From Pseudorhodobacter sp. MZDSW-24AT (GTDB lineage: Bacteria > Pseudomonadota > Alphaproteobacteria > Rhodobacterales > Rhodobacteraceae), in assembly GCF_002794355.1 (NCBI RefSeq), contig NZ_PGOI01000007.1:310001-374000 (forward strand): DNA of 64,000 nt. The letters run 5' to 3'. Position 1 is the stretch's first letter, and each line of letters starts with the position of its first letter. The position numbers and the translations under genes were made by a program. Positions 16,639-28,276 of this stretch are shown here, piece by piece. The notes beneath the pieces were generated by a model that saw only the letters and a list, made by a program, of their open reading frames with translations, ran no database searches and was not told the DNA's origin.

Positions 16639-17469
16639 TCACAGCCCCTTTGCCAAACGGTCAAAGGCGCAGAGCGTGCCGATCAGCGCCTGCATGTCCT
16701 TGAGGTAAATCATGTTCGGCCCGTCGCTCGGCGCGTTGTCCGGGTCTTCATGCGTTTCGATGAACAGCGCCGACACCCCCACCGCACAGGCCGCCCGCGC
16801 CAGCACCGGCGCAAACTGCCGTTGCCCGCCGGAACTGCCGCCAAGCCCGCCCGGCTGCTGCACCGAATGGGTGGCATCAAACACCACCGGCCAGCCGGTT
16901 TCGGCCATCGTTGGCAGGCCCCGGAAATCGGTGACAAGGGTGTTATAGCCAAAGGACGTCCCGCGCTCGCACAGCAGGATGCGCCGGTTGCCGGTGCTTT
17001 CCACCTTGGCCGCGACATGTCTCATGTCCCACGGCGCAAGGAACTGCCCCTTCTTGATGTTGATGGCCAGCCCCGTCTCGCCCGCGGCCAGCAAAAGATC
17101 GGTCTGGCGGCACAGAAAGGCCGGGATCTGAAGCACATCCACCGCCTCTGCCGCAATCTTGCAATGCCCCGGCTCGTGCACATCCGTCAGCACCGGCACG
17201 CCATATTCGGCCCGGATGTCCGACAAGATGCGCAAGCCCATCTCCATCCCCAAGCCGCGGTTGGTGCTCAGCGAGGACCGGTTCGCCTTGTCATAGCTGG
17301 CCTTGAAGATGAACTTCGTCCCCGTGGGCTGGCAGGCCTCCAGCAGCCCTTCGCAGATCATCCGCGCATGGGCCGCACTTTCCAACTGGCACGGCCCGGA
17401 AATAAGCGCGATCGGCGCATCCCCCCCAATCGCGATATCGCCCACGGTCACGGTTTGCTGGTTCATCAT
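16639..17469 (-). CDS. kdsA: 3-deoxy-8-phosphooctulonate synthase
   Basis: Condenses arabinose-5-phosphate and phosphoenolpyruvate to KDO-8-phosphate. The 276-aa TIM-barrel protein carries LISGPCQLES, FIFKASYDKANRSS, VLTDVHEPG, GQFLAPWDM, LCERGTSFGYNTLVTDFRGLP and DATHSVQQPGG, all diagnostic of the family. The residue after the CER motif region and the Cys near the active site (GPCQLE) suggest the metal-dependent class, but this is not certain. It begins 4 bp after the kdsD stop; two tandem ATGs are possible. It is coupled to kdsB by overlap. Confidence 0.96.
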   Translation of the reverse strand: MMNQQTVTVGDIAIGGDAPIALISGPCQLESAAHARMICEGLLEACQPTGTKFIFKASYDKANRSSLSTNRGLGMEMGLRILSDIRAEYGVPVLTDVHEPGHCKIAAEAVDVLQIPAFLCRQTDLLLAAGETGLAINIKKGQFLAPWDMRHVAAKVESTGNRRILLCERGTSFGYNTLVTDFRGLPTMAETGWPVVFDATHSVQQPGGLGGSSGGQRQFAPVLARAACAVGVSALFIETHEDPDNAPSDGPNMIYLKDMQALIGTLCAFDRLAKGL

Positions 17470-17473
17470 TCCC

Positions 17474-18445
17474 TCACATCACGCCAATGCGCAAAAGGTC
17501 GTGCAAATGCACAAGTCCCACCGGCCGCCCGTCTTCGCAGACAAACAGGGCCGAGATTTTCGAGCCGTTCACAATCGCCAAAGCCTCGGCCGCAAGCGTC
17601 TGCGGTGCCACCGTCTTGGGCCGGCGTGAGGCGATGTCGCCCGCCACCCGGTCCAGCAGTCCCACGATGTTGCGGCGCAAATCGCCATCGGTCACCACAC
17701 CTGTCAGACGGCCCTCGGCATCCACCACGCCGGTGATGCCAAAACCGCCCGCCGTCATCGCCTGAACCACATCCTGCATCGGCGCGTCCAGCGGCACCAA
17801 GGGCACCGCGTCATGCATCACCTGCCGCACCAGCGTCAGCTGCGCGCCCAGCTTGCCGCCGGGATGATAGGTGCGGAACTGCTCGGCTTCAAACCGCCGC
17901 GCCTCCATCAAGGCCACCGCCAGCGCATCGCCCAACCCCATCATCAGCGTGGTGGAGGTGGTGGGCGCCATGCCGATGGCACAGGCCTCGGGCAGATCGG
18001 GGATCGTCAGCTTGTATTCCGCCGCCCGCATGAGCGTGCTGGCCGGGTCGCGCGACAGGCCGATCAGCGGAATGTCAAACCGCGCGCAATGCGCGATCAG
18101 ATCGCGCAGCTCGCTCGTCTCGCCGCTGTTTGACAGCAAAATGCAAATGTCATCGGGCGTCACCATGCCCAGATCGCCATGGCTCGCCTCGGCGGGATGC
18201 ACGAACAAGGACGGCGTCCCGGTCGAGGCCAGCGTCGCCGCGATCTTGCGCGCCACATGCCCGGATTTGCCAATTCCCGACAGCACGGCCCGCCCCCGCA
18301 CCTCCAAAAGCGCCGCCACTGCGCCTGCGAAATCCGCAGGCAGAGCGCCTGCCAGCGTCAACAGCGCCTCCCCCTCCACACGCAGCACGCGGGCCGCCGC
18401 GCGCTCATGCGCTGCAAGGGTCAGTTTCGATGGGATATCCGCCAT
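17474..18445 (-). CDS. kdsD: Arabinose-5-phosphate isomerase (KpsF/GutQ family)
   Basis: Converts ribulose-5-phosphate to arabinose-5-phosphate, the precursor for KdsA. The 323-aa protein combines an N-terminal SIS sugar-isomerase domain (VLSGIGKSGHVARKIAATLASTGTPSLFVH…LLSNSGETSEL) with a C-terminal CBS pair (VMHDAVPLVPLDAPM…GVVTDGDLRRNI; IASRRPKTVAPQTLAAEAL). Start MADIPSKL chosen; a 14-residue extension (MRGTRG) lacks conservation-like features. It lies directly before kdsA, so the three KDO-forming steps are encoded in order. Confidence 0.94.
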   Translation of the reverse strand: MADIPSKLTLAAHERAAARVLRVEGEALLTLAGALPADFAGAVAALLEVRGRAVLSGIGKSGHVARKIAATLASTGTPSLFVHPAEASHGDLGMVTPDDICILLSNSGETSELRDLIAHCARFDIPLIGLSRDPASTLMRAAEYKLTIPDLPEACAIGMAPTTSTTLMMGLGDALAVALMEARRFEAEQFRTYHPGGKLGAQLTLVRQVMHDAVPLVPLDAPMQDVVQAMTAGGFGITGVVDAEGRLTGVVTDGDLRRNIVGLLDRVAGDIASRRPKTVAPQTLAAEALAIVNGSKISALFVCEDGRPVGLVHLHDLLRIGVM

Positions 18446-18523
18446 GAACAGGGGCCTTCCTAGGGTCCTCCCCCTAGTGCCACGCACGGCCCCGCCTGTC
18501 CAGAAGTCCGCCCAGCCCTGCGC

Positions 18524-19582
18524 CTAGCGCTTCAGGAACCAGCGCACCCCGATTTGCGCCGCCAGCACCGCCAGCGCAATCCGCAGCACATGATGCGTGG
18601 TCACATAGATGGCACTGATGTTCAGGCTCAGCGCGATCAGGCTCATCTCGGCCAAGCCCCCCGGCGCAAAGGCTAGAAACACCGCCGCCACCGACTCCCC
18701 CACCAGCGCGTGCAGCACAAAGGCAAAGCCGTAGGCCAGCGTCATCACCGCCGCCCCGTTCAGCACCGCAAGCAGCCCTGCCCGCCGCAGCATCGCGCCG
18801 CTCACCCCGGCAAAACGCGCACCAAGCCCGGTGCCCAGCACCACCTGCGTCACGGAAATCAGCCAGCCCGGCGGCACCCCCTCGACCCAGCCGAGCACAT
18901 GCACCAAGGCCGAAAGGATCAGCGGCCCGGTGATGATCCAGGCCGGAATCCGGCACAACCGCGCCAGCCACACCCCAATCCCGCCGCAGGCCAGCAGGAT
19001 CAGCACATCGCGCGGGCCCAGCGCCGCATCCGCCCCCGTCATCTGCACCCCGGCAGCCGATCCCACCGCATGGCCTGTCACCCCGGCAAAGATCAACGGC
19101 ACCGCGATGATGGTCAGGATCAGCCGCAGGAATTGCAGCACCGTCAGCAGCCGCACATCGGCCCCCGCCTCTTCGCCCAGTTGCACGCTTTCGATCAGCC
19201 CGCCCGGTAGCGCGCTGAAATAGGCGTCCACCCGGGGCAATCCCCCCGTGCGAAAAAGAACATAGCCCACGGCATGGGCCATCGGCACAAAGACCAGAAG
19301 CCCCAGCAGACTGCCGCCCCAGCCCAGTGCCTCGCGCGCCACCTCGGGCGTGAAGGCCCCGCCAATCGCCACGCCGATCACCGGCACGAAACACATGCGC
19401 AGCTTCACCGGCATCGTGATGCCCCGGCCCAGCGGTCGCCAGCCCATCGCCGCCGTGATCCCCACCGCCAAGAGCGACCCCAGCAGAAAGCCCAGCGGCA
19501 CCTCCAGCAGCGCCGCCACCACGCCCCCCAGCGCGCCAATCGCCAGCGTGACCGCCAGCGCCGACAGATCGACCTTGGCCAT
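18524..19582 (-). CDS. AbrB-family (PF05145) multi-pass membrane protein
   Basis: A 352-aa integral membrane protein with about ten hydrophobic segments in two halves that look like an internal duplication ([26 protein letters not shown]… and [32 protein letters not shown]…). PALPGGLIE and [13 protein letters not shown] occur at equivalent positions of the two halves, as in the AbrB/ammonia-monooxygenase-like transporter family. Substrates are unknown. The ATG overlaps the slyX stop (TGATG). It is placed before kdsD by a 78-bp gap and probably shares its transcript. 'AbrB' here is not the Bacillus DNA-binding regulator. Confidence 0.85.
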   Translation of the reverse strand: MAKVDLSALAVTLAIGALGGVVAALLEVPLGFLLGSLLAVGITAAMGWRPLGRGITMPVKLRMCFVPVIGVAIGGAFTPEVAREALGWGGSLLGLLVFVPMAHAVGYVLFRTGGLPRVDAYFSALPGGLIESVQLGEEAGADVRLLTVLQFLRLILTIIAVPLIFAGVTGHAVGSAAGVQMTGADAALGPRDVLILLACGGIGVWLARLCRIPAWIITGPLILSALVHVLGWVEGVPPGWLISVTQVVLGTGLGARFAGVSGAMLRRAGLLAVLNGAAVMTLAYGFAFVLHALVGESVAAVFLAFAPGGLAEMSLIALSLNISAIYVTTHHVLRIALAVLAAQIGVRWFLKR

Positions 19583-19785
19583 CACCAATGCGGCGGCCTC
19601 ACATCGGCGGCGGGCGCATCGCCCACCCCCGCCTCCCGCTCGGCCTCACGCTCCACAAGCAGCCCGACCAGCCGGGTCAACCGGTCAATCTCGCGCCCCT
19701 GTGCGGTCACCACATCCGACAGATCGTCGACCGCGCGCAGCAGATGCGCCACCCGCTCTTCGATCCCGTCAACCCGGTCTGCCAT
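19582..19785 (-). CDS. slyX: SlyX family protein
   Basis: A 67-aa coiled-coil protein with the SlyX pattern: [20 protein letters not shown] followed by [21 protein letters not shown] and a polar C-terminus ending RPPHW. The terminal PPHW-like end is common in the family. Start MADRVDG chosen; a GTG two codons upstream is also possible. It is divergent from hisS, with 77 bp between the starts, and translationally coupled to the AbrB-type gene. The function of SlyX is unknown. Confidence 0.85.
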   Translation of the reverse strand: MADRVDGIEERVAHLLRAVDDLSDVVTAQGREIDRLTRLVGLLVEREAEREAGVGDAPAADVRPPHW

Positions 19786-19801
19786 CTTCACCCCGTGCCG
19801 C

Positions 19802-19830
19802 TTGCCGCCATGCCCCCCATCCGTTACAGG
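19802..19830 (+). promoter_or_regulatory. Candidate promoter of hisS-hisZ-hisG
   Basis: TTGCCG (19802-19807), 17 bases, then TACAGG (19825-19830). It lies 33 bp upstream of the hisS ATG in the short divergent gap with slyX. The TTG-rich -35 and 17-bp spacing fit the housekeeping promoters of Rhodobacteraceae. Prediction only. Confidence 0.35.
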
Positions 19831-19862
19831 ATGCCCGGCAAAGATCGAAGGGCCAAACCGCC

Positions 19863-21338
19863 ATGTCCGACGCGAAAATCCGCCGTCCCCGCGCCGAAAC
19901 CCCCAAGGGGTTCCGCGATTATTTCGGTGCCGAAGTCACCACGCGCAAAGCGATGCTGGACAAGATCACGGCGGTCTATCACCGCTATGGCTTTGACCCT
20001 CTGGAAACCAGCGCGGTGGAAACGGTTGAATCGCTTGGCAAATTCCTGCCCGATGTCGACCGCCCGAATGAAGGCGTGTTTGCGTGGAAAGAAGACGACA
20101 CCGACTGGCTCGCCCTGCGCTATGACCTCACGGCCCCCTTGGCCCGGGTTGCCGCGCAATTCCGCAACGACCTGCCCAGCCCTTACCGCCGCTATGCCAT
20201 GGGCCCGGTCTGGCGCAACGAAAAGCCCGGCCCCGGCCGATTCCGCCAGTTCTACCAATGCGATGCCGATACCGTGGGCGCGCCATCGGTCGCCGCCGAT
20301 GCCGAAATCTGCGCCATGCTTGCTGACGCGCTCGAAGCCGCCGGCATTGATCGCGGCGATTACGTCGTCAAGGTCAACAACCGCAAGGTGCTCAACGGCG
20401 TGATGGAGGTCGCGGGCCTCTCGGGCGACGACAAAGAGGCCGAACGCGGCATCGTCCTGCGCGCCATCGACAAGATCGACCGCCTAGGCCCCGAAGGCGT
20501 CCGCGCCCTGCTGGGTGAAGGCCGCCGCGACGAGTCCGGCGATTTCACCAAAGGCGCAGGCCTGAACGCCGAACAGGCCAACGTCGTGATGGGCTTTACC
20601 ACCGCAAAGCGGGAAACGGGGGCCGACACCGTCGCCCGCCTGCGCGAACTGGTCGGCTCCTCCTCCATCGGCCTCGAAGGCGTCGACGAACTCGAACAGA
20701 TCGCCGCCCTCCTCGCGGCCCAAGGCTACGGCCCCGACCGTATCGTGATCGACCCCGGCGTGGTGCGTGGCCTTGGCTACTACACCGGCCCGGTCTATGA
20801 GGCCGAGCTTACCTTTGAAATCCTTGACGAAAAGGGCCGCAAGCGCCAGTTCGGCTCGGTCGCGGGCGGCGGGCGCTATGATGACCTCGTGAAGCGCTTC
20901 ACTGGCCAATCCGTCCCCGCCACCGGCGTCTCCATCGGAGTGGACCGTCTGCTGGCCGCCCTGCACGCCAAGGGCCGCCTCACCACCGACACCACCGGTC
21001 CCGTCATCGTCACCGTGATGGACCGTGATCGCATGGCCGATTACATGGGCATGGTGGGCGAGCTGCGCGCCGCAGGCATCCGCGCCGAATGCTACCTCGG
21101 CAACCCCAAGAACTTTGGCAATCAGTTGAAATACGCCGACAAGCGCCACAGCCCCATCGCCATCATCCAAGGCGGGAACGAGGCGGCAGCAGGCACTGTC
21201 ATCCTCAAGGATCTGGTGCTTGGCGCGCAGATTGCGCAAAACGCGACGCTGGAAGAATGGAAAGACCGCCCCGCGCAGGTCGAAGTCCCCCGCGCCGACC
21301 TCGTCGCCGCCGTGCGCCGGATGCTGGACCCAAACTGA
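19863..21338 (+). CDS. hisS: Histidyl-tRNA synthetase
   Basis: Class II aminoacyl-tRNA synthetase that charges tRNA-His. The 491-aa protein starts [22 protein letters not shown]. It shows motif 2 ([24 protein letters not shown]), the histidine-specific motifs [11 protein letters not shown] and [12 protein letters not shown], and motif 3 ([11 protein letters not shown]). The C-terminal anticodon-binding domain follows ([12 protein letters not shown]…[27 protein letters not shown]). It has the longer central insertion typical of alphaproteobacterial HisRS. Its stop overlaps the hisZ ATG (TGATG), so translation and histidine synthesis are linked in one operon. Confidence 0.97.
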   Translation: MSDAKIRRPRAETPKGFRDYFGAEVTTRKAMLDKITAVYHRYGFDPLETSAVETVESLGKFLPDVDRPNEGVFAWKEDDTDWLALRYDLTAPLARVAAQFRNDLPSPYRRYAMGPVWRNEKPGPGRFRQFYQCDADTVGAPSVAADAEICAMLADALEAAGIDRGDYVVKVNNRKVLNGVMEVAGLSGDDKEAERGIVLRAIDKIDRLGPEGVRALLGEGRRDESGDFTKGAGLNAEQANVVMGFTTAKRETGADTVARLRELVGSSSIGLEGVDELEQIAALLAAQGYGPDRIVIDPGVVRGLGYYTGPVYEAELTFEILDEKGRKRQFGSVAGGGRYDDLVKRFTGQSVPATGVSIGVDRLLAALHAKGRLTTDTTGPVIVTVMDRDRMADYMGMVGELRAAGIRAECYLGNPKNFGNQLKYADKRHSPIAIIQGGNEAAAGTVILKDLVLGAQIAQNATLEEWKDRPAQVEVPRADLVAAVRRMLDPN

Positions 21339-22444
21339 TGCGCAGCACCGCCGAACGCGCCACCTCTGATCGTCTCGCCGCGTGGTTCACCGAACAGGGG
21401 GCCACGCTGGTCGAGGCCGATATCCTGCTTCCGGCAGAAACCCTGCTGGACCTTTATGGCGAAGACATCCGTGCCCGCGCCTATATGACAGTGGACCCGG
21501 TGCGGGGCGAAATGATGCTGCGCCCCGATTTCACCGTGCCGGTCGTGCAACAGCACATGGCAGGCGGGGCCGAACCGGCCATCTATGCCTATTCCGGCCC
21601 GATCTTTCGCAAACAAGACCGCGCCGGCGACCGCCCGTCGGAATATCATCAGGCTGGCATCGAAATCTTCCGCCGCGATCAGCCCGAACAATCCGATGCG
21701 CGCGTCTTTGCGCTGATCGACCGCGTGCTGCGCGAGCACGGCTTGGCCTTGCGCCCCCTCACCGGTGACATCGGCATCCTGATGGCGGCCGTGCGGGGCC
21801 TGGCCACGTCAGACCGCCGCAAGCAGGCGCTCTTGCGCCACATCTGGCGGCCACAACGCTTCCGCGCCTTGCTCGATCGCTTTTCCGGGCGCGCTCCGGT
21901 CCCGGCCGCACGTCGGCATTTGCTGGATCGTCTCGCCCAAGGCTCCCCGGCCGCGCTGATTGCACAGGCCGGCACCTTCACCGGGCTGCGCTCCGAGGCC
22001 GAAATCGCCGCCCGCGCCGAAGCCCTGATCCAAGACGCGCAAACCCCGCCGCTGGCCGCGCCCGAGGCCGCCCTGCTCTATGATCTCCTGTCGCTTCAGG
22101 CCCCGGCCCGCGCTGCGCTGTCTCATCTGCGCGGCATCGCGCCCATGCTTCCCGCGATCACCCCGGCGGTAGACCGCTTCGCCGCCCGGCTGGAGGCGCT
22201 GGCCGACCACGGCATCGACACCGACACCCTGCCCTTCGAGGCAAGCCATGGCCGGACCAGCCTTGAATATTATGATGGCTTCGTCTTCACATTTCACGCC
22301 GAAGACCCAGCGCTGCCTCCGGTGGCCAGCGGCGGGCGCTATGATGCGCTGACCGCCGTTCTGGGACAGGGCAAATCCATTCCCGCCGTGGGCGGCGTTA
22401 TCCGCGCGGGGCTTCTGGCCCGCCTGACCGGGGATCAAGCATGA
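21338..22444 (+). CDS. hisZ: ATP phosphoribosyltransferase regulatory subunit
   Basis: HisRS paralogue that lacks tRNA charging and forms the hetero-octameric regulatory partner of short-form HisG. The 368-aa protein keeps the catalytic-core fold: motif 2-like YSGPIFRKQDRAGDRPSEYHQAGIEIF, SHGRTSLEYYDGFVFTFHAED and SGGRYDALTAVLG. It lacks the anticodon-binding domain. Its presence predicts that HisG here is the short type, which is confirmed by the next gene. The end overlaps the hisG start (ATGA). Confidence 0.94.
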   Translation: MRSTAERATSDRLAAWFTEQGATLVEADILLPAETLLDLYGEDIRARAYMTVDPVRGEMMLRPDFTVPVVQQHMAGGAEPAIYAYSGPIFRKQDRAGDRPSEYHQAGIEIFRRDQPEQSDARVFALIDRVLREHGLALRPLTGDIGILMAAVRGLATSDRRKQALLRHIWRPQRFRALLDRFSGRAPVPAARRHLLDRLAQGSPAALIAQAGTFTGLRSEAEIAARAEALIQDAQTPPLAAPEAALLYDLLSLQAPARAALSHLRGIAPMLPAITPAVDRFAARLEALADHGIDTDTLPFEASHGRTSLEYYDGFVFTFHAEDPALPPVASGGRYDALTAVLGQGKSIPAVGGVIRAGLLARLTGDQA

Positions 22445-23145
22445 TCAAGATCGGCGTGCCGTCCAAAGGACGGCTGATGGAGAAAACCTTCGACTGGTTT
22501 GGCGCGCGCGGCGTGACCTTGCGTCTCGACGGGGCCGAGCGCGAATATTCCGGCGCGGTCGAAGGCGTCGAAGGTGTTGAACTTGTCCTTCTCTCGGCGG
22601 GAGAGATCCCCCGTGAACTGGCCGCAGGGCGCATTCATCTGGGCGTCACCGGGTCTGATCTGGTGCGCGAAAAGCTGGCTGACTGGCGCGCACAGGTGGC
22701 CGAGCTTGCGCCCTTGGGCTTTGGCCATGCCGATCTGATCCTTGCCGTGCCGGTGTCATGGATCGATGTCGACACGCTGGATGATCTCGACGCCGCAGCC
22801 GCCGCCTTCCGCCGCAGCCACGGCTTTCGCCTGCGCATCGCCACCAAATACCACCGTCTGGTGCGCGACTTCCTGACAACGCAAGGCATCGCCGATTATC
22901 AGCTCGTCGACAGCCAAGGTGCCACCGAAGGCACTGTCAAGAACCTCACGGCCGAGGCGATTGCAGACATCACCTCGTCTGGCGAAACGCTGCGCGCCAA
23001 CCACCTGAAAATCCTGTCCGACGCGCTGATCCATTCCAGTCAGGCCATGCTGTTCCTGTCACAGCGTGCGGACTGGACACCGGAAGACCGCAAGGCGCTG
23101 ACGCTGCTGGCGGGAAAATTGGGCGTGACAGTCCCGAATTCCTGA
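22441..23145 (+). CDS. hisG: ATP phosphoribosyltransferase, short form
   Basis: First enzyme of histidine synthesis, joining ATP and PRPP. The 234-aa protein is the HisG-S type, without the C-terminal regulatory ACT-like domain. It starts MIKIGVPSKGRLMEKT and contains LLSAGEIPRELAAGRIHLGVTGSDLV, LRIATKYHRLVRDFL and the PRPP-binding loop LVDSQGATEGTVKNLTAEAI. It depends on HisZ encoded just upstream, with 4-bp overlap. No other his genes are adjacent. Confidence 0.96.
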   Translation: MIKIGVPSKGRLMEKTFDWFGARGVTLRLDGAEREYSGAVEGVEGVELVLLSAGEIPRELAAGRIHLGVTGSDLVREKLADWRAQVAELAPLGFGHADLILAVPVSWIDVDTLDDLDAAAAAFRRSHGFRLRIATKYHRLVRDFLTTQGIADYQLVDSQGATEGTVKNLTAEAIADITSSGETLRANHLKILSDALIHSSQAMLFLSQRADWTPEDRKALTLLAGKLGVTVPNS

Positions 23146-23209
23146 CCTTGCGTCATCTTTGAATTTCCGCGGTCCTGCGTTAACCTTTCCCCGTTCCGAG
23201 GAGGTTTTG

Positions 23210-23569
23210 ATGACCGTCGCCCGAATCGCCCCCCTGCTGTGCCTCGCCCTGCTCGCGCCGCTGCCTGCGGCAGGGCAGGATCTGGCCACGGGCGCCGCGA
23301 TCCGGGCGGCCTTGGTGGGCAACACCGTGCAAGGCGCCATGAGCGCCTCGGGTGGCTTCACCGAATATTATGCCCCCAACGGTGCCATCCGTGGCCCGGA
23401 TTATCGCGGCGAATGGACGATCCAAGGCAACCGCATGTGCTTTGGCTATGATGGCAATCCGGCCAGTTGCTGGGGGGTGCGGGTCAACGGGCGCAGCATC
23501 GTTTGGGTGGGCGTCGCCGGAGACGAAGGCACAGGCACCATTCTCCCCGGCAACCCCAACAACTTCTAA
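23210..23569 (+). CDS. Small secreted protein of unknown function
   Basis: A 119-aa protein with a signal peptide (MTVARIAPLLCLALLAPLPAAGQ) and a mature domain that looks like a small beta-barrel: ALVGNTVQG, FTEYYAPNGAIRGPDYRGEWTIQGNRMCFGYDG, NPASCWGVRVNGRSIVWVG and a Gly/Asn-rich end. Two cysteines (MCF and SCW) may form a disulfide. Start set by a strong GAGGAGG site 6 nt upstream of ATG. It lies 64 bp after hisG and is probably read from the same transcript. No named family recognised. Confidence 0.75.
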   Translation: MTVARIAPLLCLALLAPLPAAGQDLATGAAIRAALVGNTVQGAMSASGGFTEYYAPNGAIRGPDYRGEWTIQGNRMCFGYDGNPASCWGVRVNGRSIVWVGVAGDEGTGTILPGNPNNF

Positions 23570-23573
23570 GGCG

Positions 23574-25643
<2,070 letters not shown>

Positions 25644-25669
25644 TCACGACCCGCCACCCAAGGCGCGCC

Positions 25670-26506
25670 TCAGCCTGCGGTCATCCCATTCAGCGCGCCG
25701 GTGGCCCGCCGCATCAGGGCATCCACCCAAAGCCGCAGACCATCAACCGTGGCCACATAGGATTGCATCGCCTCAGAGGCTTCCGGAATCTGGGCCGAGA
25801 TCTGCGGCGCCATCACATACACCGCCACCGCCACCACCGCGAGGATCATCGCCAGCGCAAAGCCCGAGCGGAAACCAGCGCCTTTTCCCGCGCGCCGGGC
25901 CTGTGACTCCTCAGCCAGACTGGCCGCCATGTCATTGGGTCGCAGGCTGGAGTTGATCTCCTCGATGTCAGGCAGCAGATCGCGCCGGGCTGCAGGCCGC
26001 AGGCCGGGGCCGCGCTCGCCCTTTATCGCGGCGATCCGCCGTTCGGTCTCGCTGCGGGCCGCGGATGTGGCCGCCGCCGCCGCGGCAGCAGATCCCACGA
26101 CCGGAGAGACCGGCGGCGGCAGGCCCAGATCCCCCTGCATCTCGATCGGCGCTTGCTCTGCCCGACGTGCGGCCATTTCGCGCTCGGCCTCTTCGCGCAG
26201 GATGGCCAGCACGTCATCATCCAGCTTGCGCGGCGCCACGGGGGGGGCGACGGGGGGGGCCACCGAGGCACGCGGCGCCAACTCCGGCGCATCCTCTTCT
26301 GCATCGTCTTCGTCGCGCTGCGCCAGCGCGGCGGGCACCGGTTCCGGGACCCTGGACTGCGCCGCAGTCACATCTTCTCCCGCCGTCTCGCGCGCCTGAA
26401 ACCAGGCATGCCCACAGTTCGAGCATTGCACGTCACGACCGGCCTCTGGAATGGCGCCATCGTCAACTTCATATTGGGCATCGCAATTCGGACAAATCAG
26501 GCGCAT
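25670..26506 (-). CDS. Zinc-ribbon (MJ0042-type) membrane protein with Pro-rich linker
   Basis: A 278-aa protein. Residues 1-40 form a zinc ribbon with two CxxC pairs (LICPNCDAQYEV and VQCSNCGHAWFQ). A long acidic, Ala/Pro-rich linker includes APPVAPPVAP and is followed by a charged helical region. Near residue 220 there is one membrane helix (GFALAMILAVVAVAVYVMA) with a short periplasmic tail. The class is common in alphaproteobacteria; a regulatory or envelope-sensing role is possible but unknown. The linker is encoded by two 8-nt C runs in close succession, a slippage-prone site. It is divergent from ftsE. Confidence 0.85.
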   Translation of the reverse strand: MRLICPNCDAQYEVDDGAIPEAGRDVQCSNCGHAWFQARETAGEDVTAAQSRVPEPVPAALAQRDEDDAEEDAPELAPRASVAPPVAPPVAPRKLDDDVLAILREEAEREMAARRAEQAPIEMQGDLGLPPPVSPVVGSAAAAAAATSAARSETERRIAAIKGERGPGLRPAARRDLLPDIEEINSSLRPNDMAASLAEESQARRAGKGAGFRSGFALAMILAVVAVAVYVMAPQISAQIPEASEAMQSYVATVDGLRLWVDALMRRATGALNGMTAG

Positions 26507-26681
26507 GCGGGCTTACCTTTCCCGGTTCTCCCGGATTTTCCGGCGACACTAGCAATGAACCCGCTCAAGGCCAAGAGTTTGTGGCTGTTTTCGCAACGAC
26601 ACAGGCCCGCCCGTCATTGTATCCGTCCCCGCTTTGCGCAATCCTGCCCGCGTGCCAGCGGCAGGCCAAAGGGGCGGATGA

Positions 26682-27353
26682 GTGATCGCGTTCGAGAATG
26701 TGGGTTTCAACTACGGCGGGGGCGAATTGCTGTCCGACATCACCCTGCGCCTTGCGCCGGGATCGTTCCATTTTCTCACCGGCCCATCCGGCGCCGGCAA
26801 GTCCACCTTTCTCAAGTTGGCCTATGCCGAATTGCGCCCCACCGCTGGCCGTGTCTCGATCTTCGACCGTGACGCACGCCTGATGACGCGCGATGACGTG
26901 GCGCTCAGCCGCCGCCGCATCGGGGTGGTGCATCAGGATTGCCAGTTCCTCGACCATCTGCCCCTTGCCACCAATGTCACGCTGCCGCTGACCGTGGCCA
27001 ACCGCAAGGGCGACCCGCAGGATCTGGCCGCCCTGCTCGATTGGGTGGGTCTGGGCAAGCTGGCGGATGCCTTGCCGCCACAACTTTCCGGAGGAGAGCG
27101 TCAACGCGCCGCCCTTGCCCGCGCCATCATCACCTCGCCCGATGTGATCCTTGCCGACGAACCCACCGGCAACCTTGATTGGGATATGTCGCTGCGCCTG
27201 CTCACCTTGCTGGTAGAGCTTAGCCGGATGGGCAAGACCATCTTGGTCGCCACCCATGACATGAACCTGATCCGGCAAGCCAAATCGCAATTGGCCGCGC
27301 GGGTGCTGCGCATCCAGAACCGTCGGGTGCAGCTTGCGGGGGCCGATCTGTGA
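26682..27353 (+). CDS. ftsE: Cell-division ATP-binding protein FtsE
   Basis: ABC-type ATPase of the FtsEX complex, which controls septal peptidoglycan hydrolysis at the divisome. The 223-aa protein has Walker A GPSGAGKST, Q-loop VHQDCQFLDHL, the ABC signature LSGGERQRAALARAI, Walker B VILADEPTGNLD and the H-loop VATHDM. The D-loop and GNLDWDMSLRLL follow the FtsE pattern. Start is a GTG. Its stop overlaps the ftsX GTG start. It is the first gene of ftsE-ftsX-plsC-mgtC. Confidence 0.93.
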   Translation: MIAFENVGFNYGGGELLSDITLRLAPGSFHFLTGPSGAGKSTFLKLAYAELRPTAGRVSIFDRDARLMTRDDVALSRRRIGVVHQDCQFLDHLPLATNVTLPLTVANRKGDPQDLAALLDWVGLGKLADALPPQLSGGERQRAALARAIITSPDVILADEPTGNLDWDMSLRLLTLLVELSRMGKTILVATHDMNLIRQAKSQLAARVLRIQNRRVQLAGADL

Positions 27354-28276
27354 GGTTCTCCCTGCCCCGCTTCCTCTCCCCTGCCCTGCTGGCCCCCGCG
27401 CTTCTGGCGAGCGACCGTCAGGCCGACCGCGTGGTGCCGCCCTCGGGCTTCACCGCACAGCTGACGCTGTTCACCGCCGGGGCAATGGCCTTCCTCGCCG
27501 TGTTTGCCCTTGCCCTGTCGCTCGCCTCGGGCCGTCTGGCCGACCGCTGGGCCTCGGCCCTTGCAGGCACCGCCACCATCCGCATCTCGGCCCCGCCCGA
27601 ACAGCTCGACACCCAAGTTGCCGCCGTGGTCGCCCTGCTGTCCACCACGCCCGGCGTCGCCTCCTCGCGCGTGCTCGACAGCGCCGAACAGCGTGCTCTG
27701 CTTGAACCTTGGTTCGGCCCCGACCTGCCGGTCGACGCGCTGCCCCTTCCCCGGCTGATCGAACTGACAGAGGCCAGCCCCGGTTATGATGGCGAAGGCC
27801 TGCGCTTGCGCCTCGCGGCCGAAGCCCCCGGCGCGGTGCTGGACGATCACACCCGCTGGCGCCGCCCCATGGCCACGGCCGCCGAACGGCTGCGCCTTCT
27901 GGGTGCGCTCTCGCTTTTGCTGATCACCGGCTCCACCGCCGCCATGATCACGCTGGCCGCCAATGCCGCGCTGTCGGCCAACCTGCCCGTCATCCGCGTG
28001 CTGCGGCTGGTGGGGGCGAAAGACGCCTATATCGTGCGCGCCTTTGTGCGCCGCTTCACCTTGCGCGCGCTGACGGGGGCGGCCATCGGCACCGTCCTCG
28101 CCATGCTGGGCATCGCGCTGCTGCCCCGCGCAGATGACGCTGGGGCGTTTCTCACCGGGCTTGGTTTTCAGGGTTTCGGCTGGCTTTTGCCGCTGCTATT
28201 GCCTCCGCTGACCGCCGTGGTGGCCTTTGCCGCCACCCGCTACGCCGCCTTCCGCACCCTGAAAGGGCTGACCTGA
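27350..28276 (+). CDS. ftsX: Cell-division permease FtsX
   Basis: Membrane partner of FtsE. The 308-aa protein has a first membrane helix around residues 35-60 (LTLFTAGAMAFLAVFALALSLAS) and a periplasmic domain (residues about 65-165). Three C-terminal helices follow (LLGALSLLLITGSTAAMITLAANAAL, LTGAAIGTVLAMLGIALL, GWLLPLLLPPLTAVVAFAATRYAA), the four-helix layout of FtsX. The motif RVLRLVGAKDAYIVRAFVRRF precedes the third helix, as in the FtsX permease domain. The alphaproteobacterial branch is divergent, which explains weak overall similarity to the E. coli protein. Confidence 0.88.
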   Translation: MRFSLPRFLSPALLAPALLASDRQADRVVPPSGFTAQLTLFTAGAMAFLAVFALALSLASGRLADRWASALAGTATIRISAPPEQLDTQVAAVVALLSTTPGVASSRVLDSAEQRALLEPWFGPDLPVDALPLPRLIELTEASPGYDGEGLRLRLAAEAPGAVLDDHTRWRRPMATAAERLRLLGALSLLLITGSTAAMITLAANAALSANLPVIRVLRLVGAKDAYIVRAFVRRFTLRALTGAAIGTVLAMLGIALLPRADDAGAFLTGLGFQGFGWLLPLLLPPLTAVVAFAATRYAAFRTLKGLT

